Source: Apteryx mantelli
Taxonomy: Eukaryota > Chordata > Aves > Apterygiformes > Apterygidae
Direction of reading: 5' to 3'
DNA length: 64,000 bases
Assembly (NCBI RefSeq): GCF_036417845.1
Contig: NC_089981.1
Coordinates: 63,391,268 to 63,455,267 of the forward strand
Shown: piece by piece, positions 26,301-35,829 of the stretch
How positions within the stretch are numbered: position 1 is the stretch's first letter
Layout of the letters: every line of letters starts with the position of its first letter
Program-made: the position numbers and the translations under genes
The notes under the pieces: model-generated
The model's input: only the letters and a program-made list of their open reading frames with translations
The model's database searches: none
Told to the model about the DNA's origin: nothing

Positions 26301-29300
26301 TAGTATGTGTATGCCTGGTGGGATTCCCATAGTCCTTTTTTAAGATTGTTTGCCCACCCTGATTAATAGTCACTTTGGATACTTACATAAGAAGATAAGA
26401 AATCCAGAGAATCTTGCAGGTGTAAAATGGTAGGAAATGGGAGAATACCTCTGTGAATCTTCACTGACCTGTTCTGTGATTTCTTCAATAATAGGCGAGG
26501 CTTACACTGATCCAATTCTTCCTCCTCGAAGACAAGAGAGATTTCTTCCTAATCCTCCGAATACTGGAAGACTTTCTGGACCAGCAGAACTACGAACTTA
26601 CAACATGCAGTCTTTTGATAAAACAGGTGAGAATTGCTTTAACTGCCTACCATGATACTAGCAAAGGCACGATCCCAGTGGATGCGTTGGTAGTCGTGGG
26701 ATTCTATTGGATGGATGGGAATGGTAGTCGTGAGATATTTTCTTTCACTATTCTGTCTTTTAATCATTCAGACTTGGCTTTGAATGTGTTACAGCCTCTC
26801 CCGTGAGGCTTACCATGGCGTTAAAATTTCACAAACACTTACCTGCATTTCCATCCCACTTCTGGTAAAGTTAGAGAGAGATTTTCATCAATAAAACTGA
26901 AAGAATAACATCAAATGTTTCAAATATCCACTGGCTTTGAGTACTGAACTAGAAGCTTGTGAAGCCTCCTTCTTCAGGTATTTACCATCCTGTGAACTAC
27001 AAAAAGTTCTAAGTGCAGTTGCACCCCAACTTAATCGCACATCGCTGAACCAAGTACCATTTGTTTCAAAGTGGCCAATTATGTAAAATCTAGTTTGTGA
27101 CACTTAGCAACAAACAGAAGCTTAGAGGCAAAGTTATGGTGACTTCGGTGTTATAACTGAAACGTATTAAGACTTTAAGCTCTTAAGACTTTGTTAAACA
27201 GTTTTCATCTTTATTTAATGCCTAGCAAGTCACATGTTCCTGAGTCATCAGCTAGGCTGAAACTGTTAAAATCGTGACACAAACTTTGCCACCCAGTATT
27301 CAGTTATAATCTTTGTCGACCAGTTTCTAGCCACAGGAGGGAGAGAACCTTTGTTACTAGGTGTCCTCAGTGTCAGATTGGGAATACTGATTTCTGTTTC
27401 AGGAGGTTTAAAATTTCAGATTTTACAGGGAATTGTTCTCTGCTGGAAGGTAATTCTGTTCTTGTCCAGCTGCTCACTTTCCTATCCCCTTTCTAAAGCC
27501 TTTGTTTGTCTGTCTGTCTTTCTACTTATTTGTATTCCACTGAGGCCTTTCTTCTTCCAGCCCCTGCTGGATGCTGACTGAAGCCTAGGAGAGGCACTCT
27601 CTGTGCACTCACTTCTTGCATCCATTTTCACCCTTTCTCCAGCTGCTGCAAGCAACAATAAAAAAGCTGTACATGGTTCTTAGGCAGTAAAAAAACTACT
27701 CAGTGGAAACGACGTTTTGGATAACTTTGGTGCCAGCCTATGGCAAGTTATAGAGCTTATGTGCCTGTTACTTTTTAGAGGCATGTTATTTAACTGGACT
27801 TGAGTGGGTATTTGTAAGAATAGCAAAAAGGGAAAGAAAAAAAAAATACACACCATCTGACTTCAGAACAGCAACACATCTCATAATGCCAAAATCTAGG
27901 CTCTGGCTCTAAAGAGTGAAGAAGCTACAGTTTCTCAAGATAAGCAAAATGTTATTTAATGTGAACAAAATAATGCATGTTTTCCTAAGCTGAGGTGGTT
28001 AACTCTGCAGAACTTTTAAGCTGAAGCAGATACTTGGAGCAGGAAATTTCTTGTCAGAAAGGTTAAAATTTGGCAGACTTTGAGCAGTTTGGCAAGGATT
28101 TAAAATGGAAAGTATTATGCAACCCAAGTGTTGGGGAATAAATATTCTGCACGTGATATAAGCAGTTAAATGCTTCAGATTATTAAGTAACTATCTCTAA
28201 CAAAGGCAGGGACTGCTTGATAATACTTAAAATTTTGATTTTTGGAAAATACCTATCTTGAGAGAAGAGCTTTGTTTGCTTCAAAGGAGAAGAAACACAA
28301 CTAACATGTAAATGAAAATCTGTCACTTGTTAGAAGTATTGTTTCTAGTCTTATATCTTTTGGTATTAGTGGCTTTGTTCACGTAGAAACGTAAGGAAGT
28401 GGGATTTTTCAAGTCTCAGATTTTTGTTTTGTTTGTTTGTTTTTGGAAGAAAGGTGTGTATTTAGTAGCAATCCAGTCAGTCAGACTTTCCTCTGACAAT
28501 TCCCATTAATAATTTTCTCCAGTTGTTTCCGACAATACTTGTTCTCAGGGAGGTATGAAGGTAAGTGCACTGAGGTCTTATTTATCCCTCATTTATAAAG
28601 TGAGTGCAGCAAATATGATGATGAATTACTCTTATTTCTGAATGCTGATCCAGAACTAATATAATACCAAAAGTCTCCTTGATGTTTTAGCAGCTAAGGA
28701 AGAAATCCAGTATCTATCAGACTTGAAGGGTATTGCTATCAAACTTTCTGCCAAGAATATATCTTGGTGCGGTAGTTCCCAGTCTGGGAGTTGCAGAGTG
28801 GGACTTCCAGCTGAAGTGGAAATTCCCAAAGAAATAAGTTACAAGTCTGGAAAATAAAGTAGTAGAAGGAGGGAGAGGAGAAATGGAACTGCTACTCTAA
28901 TGTTAAGATATATTGCTAGGAAAATGCACTTGTAATTTCTAAGAAAAATATATTAAAATGGAAGAAAATGCCTTATTTGGATACAGGAAACTGGTAAAAG
29001 CTGCAACCTGGGTACACATGTACAAACCTGTATACAAGTTGAAGAAAATGTTCAGGCATAGCTTTGTGATCCTCAGTTGTCTCTAAGTCTGCCTACAGAA
29101 CAGTTGCTTAGTATAACTACACTTTTCTTAAATCAGAAGATGGAGGCAAGGAAAAAAAAAGATAGTTGTGAGGAGAAGGAAGTCAGCACTGATTAACTTG
29201 TTTAACTTTCCATACAGATGAGCAAGCATCTTCAGAAAATAGTCCACAAACAGAACCAAGTGGAAATGGGATGAAAGATCATTCTAATCTTAGCGTAAGT

Positions 29301-30935
29301 AGCTAAACAGAAACTTGATTTAAAGAAGTTTTAATGTTGTGCAAAATATTTATGAAAATTTGCCTCTAGTAATCTGTTTTTTTATTGTATCTCACTGTGT
29401 AGTCTAAATGATGAAATTGTATGTGTACTTTTATCACAACACTCACTGTTTTGTGAATTGAGATACGATTAATATAATCCCTATTGCAAATGAAGATTAA
29501 GCTGTGGTCAAGCTGATATCCAGTGCACATAGGTAGTCTTGCTCAGGATTACGCCATAGTTAAGGCAGAGTCAGAACTAAACCCAGATTTTATTAGCCTT
29601 TCTGTCAGTCTACAGCAAAGTGGGCCTGATGGGCTGGAAGATGTTCCCTCTCCCTAAGTTAACTTCCCAGTTTTCATTGTGTTACAGAATTTGCTACCTG
29701 ATCAGTCTTTTGCATCTGAAAGTGAAGCAGGCAGCTCGGGGTTTGCTCCTCCACCTTTCCCTCCAGTCAGAGCTCCGTTGCTGCCTATGGATCCTAGAGG
29801 ACCTTTCATGAGAAGAGGACCTCCTTTTCCTCCTCCTCCTCCTACTGGCATGTATGGACCACGTGAATGTTTTCCAGCACGAGACTTTGGGCTTCCACGG
29901 CCTCCGTTGCCAAGTATGTAGCTTGTGTCACACTTACTTTAAGTTCATGAAGATTGGTGCTTTGTGCCGGTAGTAGAGAGTTATCACATTGGGTGAATGC
30001 TTAGATCTTCCTGTGCATACTACTTCTCAGTTCAACAGGAAGCATCTTTTCTGATGAGGGTTAACCATGTACATTTCCTCTTTGCAGTTGCTCGCATTGA
30101 TGTTTTTACAAATATTAGCTTTGACTGTAAAATATGGGTACAAACACCTTTCAGCATTTAAAGGGTTCTTTTTCTAGGGTAAGAAAGCAAGTAGTTGCTT
30201 TCCTTAATCCTTTTCCTCCTAAGAGGTTGTATCATACATAAAGCTTATAAATTCCCCCTTTATAGGGGGAATATTTTAGCTTTGCTGTATGTCCAATTCA
30301 GGTATGCTGGTGTCCATACAAAGACATGCATTTGGGACATAACTGTTTCCCCTTGGAATTTCCATTAGCAGAGCAAGATATAAATATTAGACTAAAGGGC
30401 TTTTCTCTGCTTTTTACTGTTCTCTGCTTCACCTGTGAAGAACTAAGCATTTTGTCTTTCAAAGTATCTCTAAGGTATAATAACCAATGGCTACTAGATC
30501 AGATCTGTGTGTCAGACCAAAGGTGGTGGTGGTAGCAGCAACTCATTAACAGACGCTCACTACTATGATAAGCTTGCCACTAGGGAACTCTTGCAGAGAA
30601 GTGATTGTTTTGTCTTCCCTCTTCCTAGCATCTTTGTCTCATTGGAGCATATTACCTAACAGGGCTCTGCTTTGTGAGTTTTGTTTAGGTAGGCCATTGC
30701 TGAGCAATAAGATACTAATGTTGGGTAGAAGGTATGTGTTTGCTGTTGTGATTGCTATCAACTGAACTACTCTGGTTTTCACACAGTAAGAAATCCATTT
30801 CCAATGAGATCTTTTCCTCACTATCCACCTCAACGACCTGGATTTTTGCCACCACCGCCTCCTGAAAATAGAACTGAGCCACCTCAGTCAAATCCATCAG
30901 CTGTAGAACAACCAGAACCACAGCAAGAAACTTGA
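2216..30935 (+). CDS. MIA2: MIA2 (cTAGE5 isoform), COPII cargo-export factor; 24 coding exons
   Basis: MIA2/cTAGE5 acts at ER exit sites. With TANGO1 family members it recruits SEC12 and binds SEC23/SEC24 to promote export of bulky cargo such as collagen and lipoprotein. The spliced CDS (2466 nt, 821 aa; coordinates in the exon entries) shows a 59-residue N terminus, a membrane helix at about residues 60-77, coiled coils from about 83 to 515 (for example [36 protein letters not shown]) and a proline-rich tail from about 530 with GPPFPPPPP and LPPPPPE motifs, ending PEPQQET. These motifs distinguish MIA2 from its paralogue MIA3. The length is close to mammalian cTAGE5 (about 800 aa). There is no SH3 domain, so this is the short form from an internal promoter. 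All 23 junctions keep frame. The ATG at 2216 is the first in its frame after about 1700 and has good context (A at -3, G at +4). Confidence 0.95.
3256..3387 (+). CDS. MIA2: MIA2 coding exon 2, membrane helix (residues 39-82)
   Basis: Acceptor TTTTCCAG|GCT, donor TCA|GTAAGT, both phase 0. Encodes [18 protein letters not shown] followed by a hydrophobic helix ([18 protein letters not shown]), the hallmark shared with TANGO1-short. Long TANGO1-like isoforms would also splice into this exon. Confidence 0.95.
3388..7380 (+). other. MIA2: MIA2 intron 2, AT-rich with simple repeats
   Basis: Holds A/T homopolymer tracts, an (AT)n-(GTAT)n microsatellite at 4882-4913 and unique-looking sequence. The short frames near 5016-5285, 6139-6484 and 6896-7204 lack splice support or a recognisable product. 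Confidence 0.5.
4882..4913. repeat. (AT)n-(GTAT)n compound microsatellite
   Basis: Eight AT units followed by four GTAT units and a T-run, in MIA2 intron 2. Confidence 0.9.
7381..7402 (+). CDS. MIA2: MIA2 coding exon 3, 22-nt microexon (residues 83-90)
   Basis: Acceptor TTTATTTCAG|GTT, donor TAG|GTAAGC. Encodes VRSRLYV plus the first base of a Gly codon. The short basic stretch just after the membrane helix matches the family. Confidence 0.92.
7536..7624 (+). CDS. MIA2: MIA2 coding exon 4 (residues 90-119)
   Basis: The acceptor is an extreme run of about 25 T followed by AG at 7534-7535; the donor is GAG|GTACTA, a weak match. It completes the split Gly, then [17 protein letters not shown] and on to KKE, the start of the coiled coil. 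Confidence 0.92.
8019..8090 (+). CDS. MIA2: MIA2 coding exon 5 (residues 120-143)
   Basis: TCCTTTAG|TTT to GAG|GTAAAA, phase 0 on both sides, 72 nt. Encodes [16 protein letters not shown] and the rest of an acidic linker. Confidence 0.9.
8875..8985 (+). CDS. MIA2: MIA2 coding exon 6, coiled coil (residues 144-180)
   Basis: ATTTAG|GAA to TTG|GTAAGA, phase 0. Contains [19 protein letters not shown], a clear heptad pattern. Confidence 0.93.
9322..9393 (+). CDS. MIA2: MIA2 coding exon 7 (residues 181-204)
   Basis: TTTTCAG|GTG to GAG|GTACAT, phase 0, 72 nt. Encodes [19 protein letters not shown] and on to AE. Confidence 0.92.
9787..9891 (+). CDS. MIA2: MIA2 coding exon 8 (residues 205-239)
   Basis: CACTTAG|GCC to CAG|GTAGGT, phase 0. 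Encodes [16 protein letters not shown] and on to LQESEKQ, as in cTAGE5. Confidence 0.93.
9892..13470 (+). other. MIA2: MIA2 intron 8 with paired inverted repeats
   Basis: AT-rich, with T and A tracts. The only structured element is the pair of inverted repeats at 12804-12847 (listed separately). No coding exon is supported. Confidence 0.5.
12804..12847. repeat. Two back-to-back perfect inverted repeats
   Basis: 12804-12823 is a perfect 20-bp palindrome (ACCATACTAATTAGTATGGT). It is followed with no gap by a second inverted repeat: left arm ATTAGGGAGT (12824-12833), loop AGCA, right arm ACTCCCTAAT (12838-12847). I cannot assign it to a known element. Confidence 0.85.
13471..13593 (+). CDS. 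MIA2: MIA2 coding exon 9 (residues 240-280)
   Basis: CTTCTTAG|CTT to AAG|GTAAAT, phase 0, after the 3.6-kb intron 8. Begins [18 protein letters not shown] and ends NKESQIK. Confidence 0.93.
14127..14250 (+). CDS. MIA2: MIA2 coding exon 10 (residues 281-322)
   Basis: TTCTTAG|TCA to TAG|GTAAGG; ends with one base of a split codon. Encodes LLKMKDW followed by an acidic segment ([12 protein letters not shown]). Confidence 0.93.
15113..15159 (+). CDS. MIA2: MIA2 coding exon 11, 47 nt (residues 322-337)
   Basis: TTAATCAG|ATG to AAG|GTACGT. Encodes [15 protein letters not shown] after the split Asp. Confidence 0.92.
15355..15445 (+). CDS. MIA2: MIA2 coding exon 12 (residues 338-368)
   Basis: GATTGTAG|TTA to ACAG|GTAATT. 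Encodes [19 protein letters not shown] and on to GELT. Confidence 0.93.
16712..16850 (+). CDS. MIA2: MIA2 coding exon 13 (residues 368-414)
   Basis: TTTGACAG|AAC to CACAG|GTACAG. Contains the highly conserved [16 protein letters not shown] coiled-coil segment. Confidence 0.95.
17533..17549. repeat. (GT)n microsatellite
   Basis: Eight GT units in MIA2 intron 13, just upstream of the CR1 fragment. Confidence 0.85.
17580..18250 (+). mobile_element. CR1-type LINE fragment (sense orientation)
   Basis: The stretch around 17811-18080 resembles, from memory, the segment of sauropsid CR1 elements upstream of the reverse transcriptase: ACTACATAAAAAATGAGG, then AGAAAGGCCAAAAAGGG, then TAGCAGAGTAAAGCAGG, AAGAAGGCACC and AGTCAGGTCCAAGC. 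It has stops and indels in all frames, so it is an old, dead copy. Limits are approximate. It lies inside MIA2 intron 13 in the same orientation as the gene. Confidence 0.55.
18771..18872 (+). CDS. MIA2: MIA2 coding exon 14 (residues 414-448)
   Basis: TTCTTAAAG|GAA to ACAG|GTAATT. Encodes [20 protein letters not shown] and on to LNSY. Confidence 0.94.
20177..20237 (+). CDS. MIA2: MIA2 coding exon 15 (residues 448-468)
   Basis: CCGTACAG|GCA to CAG|GTAAGT. Encodes [20 protein letters not shown]. Confidence 0.95.
20572..20607 (+). CDS. MIA2: MIA2 coding exon 16, 36-nt microexon (residues 469-480)
   Basis: CTCTAACAG|ATT to TGG|GTAAGT, phase 0. Encodes [12 protein letters not shown], a family signature also present in MIA3. 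Confidence 0.94.
21569..21636 (+). CDS. MIA2: MIA2 coding exon 17 (residues 481-503)
   Basis: CTCCAAAG|TTG to CAGAA|GTAAGT. Encodes [20 protein letters not shown] and RQ. Confidence 0.94.
22325..22407 (+). CDS. MIA2: MIA2 coding exon 18, end of coiled coil (residues 503-531)
   Basis: TTTGCAG|ATT to [22 protein letters not shown] identifies MIA2 rather than MIA3; the proline-rich region begins after it. Confidence 0.95.
22761..22892 (+). CDS. MIA2: MIA2 coding exon 19 (residues 531-575)
   Basis: GTTCCAG|AGC to AGAG|GTACAA. Encodes [18 protein letters not shown], then [15 protein letters not shown] and a GGGGG run. Confidence 0.95.
24899..25057 (+). CDS. MIA2: MIA2 coding exon 20 (residues 575-628)
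   Basis: CAAATAG|GAT to CCAG|GTAAAG. Includes [20 protein letters not shown], very close to the mammalian protein. Confidence 0.95.
26495..26626 (+). CDS. MIA2: MIA2 coding exon 21 (residues 628-672)
   Basis: ATAATAG|GCG to ACAG|GTGAGA. Encodes LPPRRQERF and [19 protein letters not shown]. Confidence 0.94.
29218..29294 (+). CDS. MIA2: MIA2 coding exon 22 (residues 672-697)
   Basis: CATACAG|ATG to AGC|GTAAGT. Polar, Ser/Asn-rich linker ([15 protein letters not shown]), less conserved than its neighbours. Confidence 0.9.
29455..29600 (+). mobile_element. Possible ancient MIR/L2-like SINE relic
   Basis: Fragments such as GGCAGAGTCAGAACTAAACC followed by CAGATTTT recall the tail of MIR/CORE-SINE elements (sense: GGCAGAGCCGGGA..AACCCAGAT). 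The similarity is short and remembered rather than computed. It lies about 90 bp upstream of MIA2 exon 23. Confidence 0.3.
29688..29913 (+). CDS. MIA2: MIA2 coding exon 23, proline-rich COPII-binding segment (residues 698-773)
   Basis: GTTACAG|AAT to CCAA|GTATGT. Encodes [15 protein letters not shown] and [13 protein letters not shown], the PPP-type motifs that in this family contact SEC23. Confidence 0.95.
30787..30935 (+). CDS. MIA2: MIA2 coding exon 24, C terminus and stop (residues 773-821)
   Basis: TTCACACAG|TAA, read in phase so that TAA is not a codon. Encodes RNPFPMRSF and [14 protein letters not shown], ending PEPQQET and TGA at 30933-30935. Confidence 0.95.
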
Positions 30936-31350
30936 CAGTATCATTTGAGCAACATGATGTACCATTTCTGTACTCAAATGACTTTTTTTCTCTCTAATGT
31001 TCAGTTAAGTAACCATTTGTTACTTAGGTATATATAAACTACTTTGCTCAAATTGAAGCTTAAGAGAAAATTCTCAGGATAGTATTTTGTAAATAAAGGA
31101 TGAAGTAACTATGAATATTGTGAATAAGTGATTTCTGTTGTGCAGTAGTAACTTTAAATTAAGTATTTCTAATTTGAGAAATCTCTTCAGAGGTGTATAA
31201 AATTAAATCATGTGAACAATGGTTTAAGTAGTCCAGCTGCTTTGTCCTTGTTAAGTGGTATAGGGAATCTCTGCATGCCAAAAGTGATGCTTGCTTTATG
31301 AATAAAATGTGAAAATGTTTTGATTAATAAAAATCTGCTGAAAGTGTAAC
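30936..31350 (+). terminator. MIA2: MIA2 3' UTR with poly(A) signals
   Basis: AATAAA occurs at 31092-31097, 31301-31306 and 31326-31331. The last two are close together and would end the transcript near 31345-31360; the first would give a shorter 3' UTR. The choice cannot be made from sequence. Confidence 0.65.
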
Positions 31351-32887
31351 TGATGACATGAAACTTTCCTTGCAACTTTCCTGTTTAATGCTGTGCAGTG
31401 TCTTTTGTTGAACTGTAGAAATAGTTGAAGAAGAGAAGAGGAATTAATAGTGTTCCCTATTAATCACCTTGTAGGTAGTCTTTCAGCTGTCATAAAGCTT
31501 TAAAAAGTGGCAGCTGTCCTGACTTAACCTACAAATAGTATTGGGAAGGGAGAAATGTACAACTCTTCCTATCACTATTGAAAATTGATGATAGTATGGG
31601 ACAACCCTGTTGCATTACAGATGTCTGGTTTCTATGTGATGGAAGCAAGGCAGGTATCATAACTACATTTGTGATGCTTCAGTGGCACCAGAACCTTGCC
31701 TTTGAAGAGGCATGGCTGCAGCAAACCGGACTTGAGGTCTGAATTAATGAGTATTGGTTTTCTGCTGTCTCAACATAAATTCAGTTTAATAGTCTTATTT
31801 TAACACTGGCATTTAGGAAGCTGTGAGGGACAAAAGCTATTCCCCCCCAAGCCTACAATCTTCATTCCTTTGACTGTCGAGCACTGGAGAGCACTCAGTA
31901 TTTAGCAAAATGGCCACAGGGGACAGCAGGAGGTTTCTGCAAGCACACTCATTCTTAACACATAGTACAGATCATTAAAGTTGCAAGGAAGAAAGGCAAG
32001 AATTCCTTTGTCTAGAACAAACACAGAAGCAAGCATACCTGATTGATAGTGAAAGCAATGCAAAATTAAGTCTATGCAAACTGGAGACAAAAGCCATCAA
32101 GAACATACTGTTGGGAAAACATGCATAAATTTTAAAAAACAGACTTGCTTAAGAAACATAAAATGTTTTAGATATGAACTGTGTCTGTGCATACTTTGTA
32201 GTGGTAGCTAGGCTTCACAAAAAAGCAAAAGAACCTGAAAAGCACAAGAATGAACCTGCAGAAACAATATAAATTATTTTGTCTCTAAGAGAGTGTGGTT
32301 GTCTAGTTCTCTTCTTCATGTGAGGTTTCTATTTGTACAGTTTTAGGCAATGCCTGGCTTCTTCACCACATGGTAATGGACATAACAGGCAGGGTGTAGG
32401 AAGCTGCAGAAACTGCTCAAGCTTCGCTGCAGCCAGGGCCTGCATTTTGGCACAATGTTGGATCACCACTGAGCCTGGACAGCCCCTGTAGACTTCCATG
32501 AACTCTTACCTCTGCAGACACAGGCTATAGTGCTGAGATGCCTGGTGTGTGCAGGGCTTTCTCTTACCCTGATTTACCTCTTGCCACAGAGGCATCTCCT
32601 CTGTCCAAGAACACACACTGGAACACTTTCATCCTTTGATCTTTCTAGCTCTATTTTTACCTGCTATCATGCAATATAAAGAAAGATTTCTGCTAGAAAC
32701 TACTGGCTGTTCAGTCAGTTTTGTTTGTTTAGCTTGAGGCTGGTATGCTTCAACCTGAGAAGCATGTAATTATAGTGCACTCATTTGGTAAAGTATCCTT
32801 TAAAATACAGAAAGAAACAGTTTTAGAAAAGCATCCACTTACTTACCATAGCATCAGTGGACAGTTCCCTTTCCCCACTCTCTGTGT

Positions 32888-32907
32888 ACACACACACACA
32901 CACACAT
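32888..32907. repeat. (CA)n microsatellite
   Basis: About ten CA dinucleotides, flanked by GTA and TATGTA. Confidence 0.9.
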
Positions 32908-34690
32908 ATGTAGTTTCATCTTTTAATGTAATTGGAGTATGTACATTTGCTCTACTCTCACAAGCCACCACACCCCATAATTAGAAGGTACAAAAAAAGG
33001 TCTCCAGAACTCAAGTCTGCCAAGTGAGCTTTTCCTTCTGTAGCTCACTGCTCCCGTTTTTCTCTTAATGTTATTTCCACATATACTAATTTCAGCTGCT
33101 TTTTCAGAACTTTTTCATGGCACATTCTTGCAGTTTCTTTATTCTTGTTTCTGCTTCTAGTTTAGTCCTCAAAGGTATTTAGATAAACCTTTATACTTAA
33201 GCTAGTCACTGACAAATTTTGGCAACAAACATTTGAAGGATCATCCATGTTGAAAATATTTAATTGCTGTTTAATCCAGCTGTTGCATCATTATTTTTGG
33301 CCAATGATTTGCTTTCTAAAGGCTCTAAGTTTGCCTGAAAGACTTGAGCATAGTTCTAAAGGAAACTATTTAGTTTTACCTTCTCCCCTTGATTTCAGTC
33401 TCAGGAACAACCAGAACTACAAACTACCAACTTGTTTCTACAGGCAGGAAATGATTGATAGCACAGATGCCATTAATTTGATAATACTACCATCACAAGG
33501 ATTTTTTTGTTTTTGTTTGTTAATCTGCCTTAAGGGTTGCAGGCTACTTATGAATGTACAGTACCTAATTTTCTGAACAAATGCAGTATTTTCTCTGTGT
33601 AGGCTAAATATTTGTTCTAGCTTATAACTTAGCTAACTGCCTTCAAAACAAATCCTTCCTTCCTCCACCAAAACAATTTATTCTGTGCCCACAATGATAT
33701 ATGAAGCTCTGGGCAAAATAAAAGTTAGCTGGACTAAGATAATACAGAACAAGCACGGATTAGATCATCCCATGGAGGCAATGGAAGAATTTCAGCATAT
33801 TTTTTCCAATAATTTCCATTTTTTTCCGCCAAAGTTTTATTTGCATGCTAGCAGTTAAAAAAAAAAAAAGTTGTTCAGATTTTTGCAGGCAGAAATAGGG
33901 CATAGAACCCCTATATTGAACTTAGATATGCCTAATTGAGAAGGGTCAGACATGTGTATGTGGGGAAAACATCCCCTGCCTCCAGAAGCAGCATTCCAGC
34001 TTTAACACCTGGTGGCTGGTGTTCCAAGTTCCCAAATACTACTACTACATCTAGCAGGCAGCAGGACTAACTTAACCTCAGTGTCTGTTCAGAGAAAAAA
34101 AAAAAAAAAGAATCCCATTTGGGATTGTGCAACCCCAAGGCAAACCCACACAGCTGGTAAACACCTCACTCCAAACATGTTTTCCACTTATGACTGTCTT
34201 GGTTCCCTAGCACTTGATTTCAAATTGCTTGTTTGAATCTCTTCATCCTGATATCCTTAACTCAGATTATTGCTAAAAATACAAACAACAACTTTTATGT
34301 ATTGCTAAGAAAACAGAATAATCAGAGGTGTATTTCTTTCACGCTACTCAAGCTGCAAGTTTCACCACACTCATGACTCACTCAATAGACTCCCCACACT
34401 TCAAAAACAGGTTATTATAGTAGTTTGTATGTATTAAGTACATTGATTTCACATCCAGAATACAAGCCGTATCCCGTTGTTAGACTTAAAATGTATAGAA
34501 AATCAGCTATGGACTACTAATAATGGACATCCATTGATAAAATAAAACATTTTAAATATGGTGGCTATAACTGCAATAATTGACAGAACTGCACATCTAC
34601 CACAAGCCAAGCAGCCTGCCTCTCTCACTCCTCATCTTACCTTTGCAATTAGGAGGTTAATTAAAAACAAAGCAAAAAATAGGTTAGACA

Positions 34691-34693
34691 AAA

Positions 34694-34728
<35 letters not shown>

Positions 34729-34729
34729 A
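34691..34729. repeat. A-run plus (GA)n microsatellite
   Basis: Twelve A followed by about 14 AG dinucleotides. An A-run feeding a microsatellite is often the tail of an old retroposon, but I recognise no element body upstream. Confidence 0.9.
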
Positions 34730-35829
34730 CACATTTATATTACAAAAAGGTAAATAAGTTACTTCCTGAGTTAAATAAGGCAGTTACCCATAGAACCACA
34801 GTAGTCTGCACAGATAAAATTAACATCCCGTAACTCTGTTTAAGAGGCAATAGCATTTTCTTCAGTAAGTTCCAGAGAAACAGCCAGAAATCTTGATCAT
34901 TTTTAAGACCACCCCCCTAGTCCAGATGATGTTGAACCATCCCTACCAGATTTAACGACTACATAAACCTCCCCACATTTACAACTATGATGTGACTATC
35001 CAGAGTCTGAGCCCTGAAAGGCACTGTGACCAAGTCCTGTTATTTTACTTTACTGAAATACAAAAAGCTATATTTACCTCATCTTTATTACCCACACCAT
35101 AAGCCTCTTTCTTCTCAATATAAGTTGTTAAATGATCTTGCTTGCCCAGTCTAGAAGATCGAGGAGATTCCTTACACAAGCAATGCAATTCTTGTAGTGG
35201 CTACGACTACCGTAAAATGTAATTCAGAAGCCCAAATCAAATGTGCTTGGCACGCGCACACAGAACAGCCACTCCAACGAGTCTCGCAGCACAGTCAGCC
35301 ACTGCAGGCCATGGCAGCTCTTCCACAGATTACCAGACATCTGCAGTTTTCATTCAGAATACACAGTTACGTACTCTGAGTACAGATAAAATGCCAAACT
35401 GAAGCATTGTGGGTATTCATAATCTATTTAATAGTGGGACATCAAAAAGAGTACTACACATTTTTCTAGAGCACATCAGAGTTTGATTGAAGCAATTGCA
35501 ATGGATGCAGGAATTTCTCAAAAAATAGTCTTCTATGTTCTACAGTCCACAATTTACTGTATCAGTCTAATAAGTCATATCATGATATACTGTTTGCGCT
35601 AACTGGTCTGATCATCTGATCTTTAGCAAAGCATCCTTCCCCTTCCTCCCTCCACCTCAAAAATTTTGACAAAAGTATCAGTCAAATAAGAAAATTTTAC
35701 TGTATGACTTATTTTAGACTCTAAATTTTGTTGACCTAAGCACAACGGGAGCTACCAAGTTATATACAGCTTATGAATGACTGTTGCAGTTTAATTCTAA
35801 AAATCCTCATGCTGATACAATAAAATATT

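Noticed and set aside
28612-28690. C/D-box snoRNA-like ATGATGA in a MIA2 intron
   Set aside because: No properly placed D box or terminal stem; simple chance match.
30251-30272. ATTCCCCC hairpin in MIA2 intron 23
   Set aside because: An 8-bp stem with a 6-nt loop is real but short and isolated; no reason to assign function.
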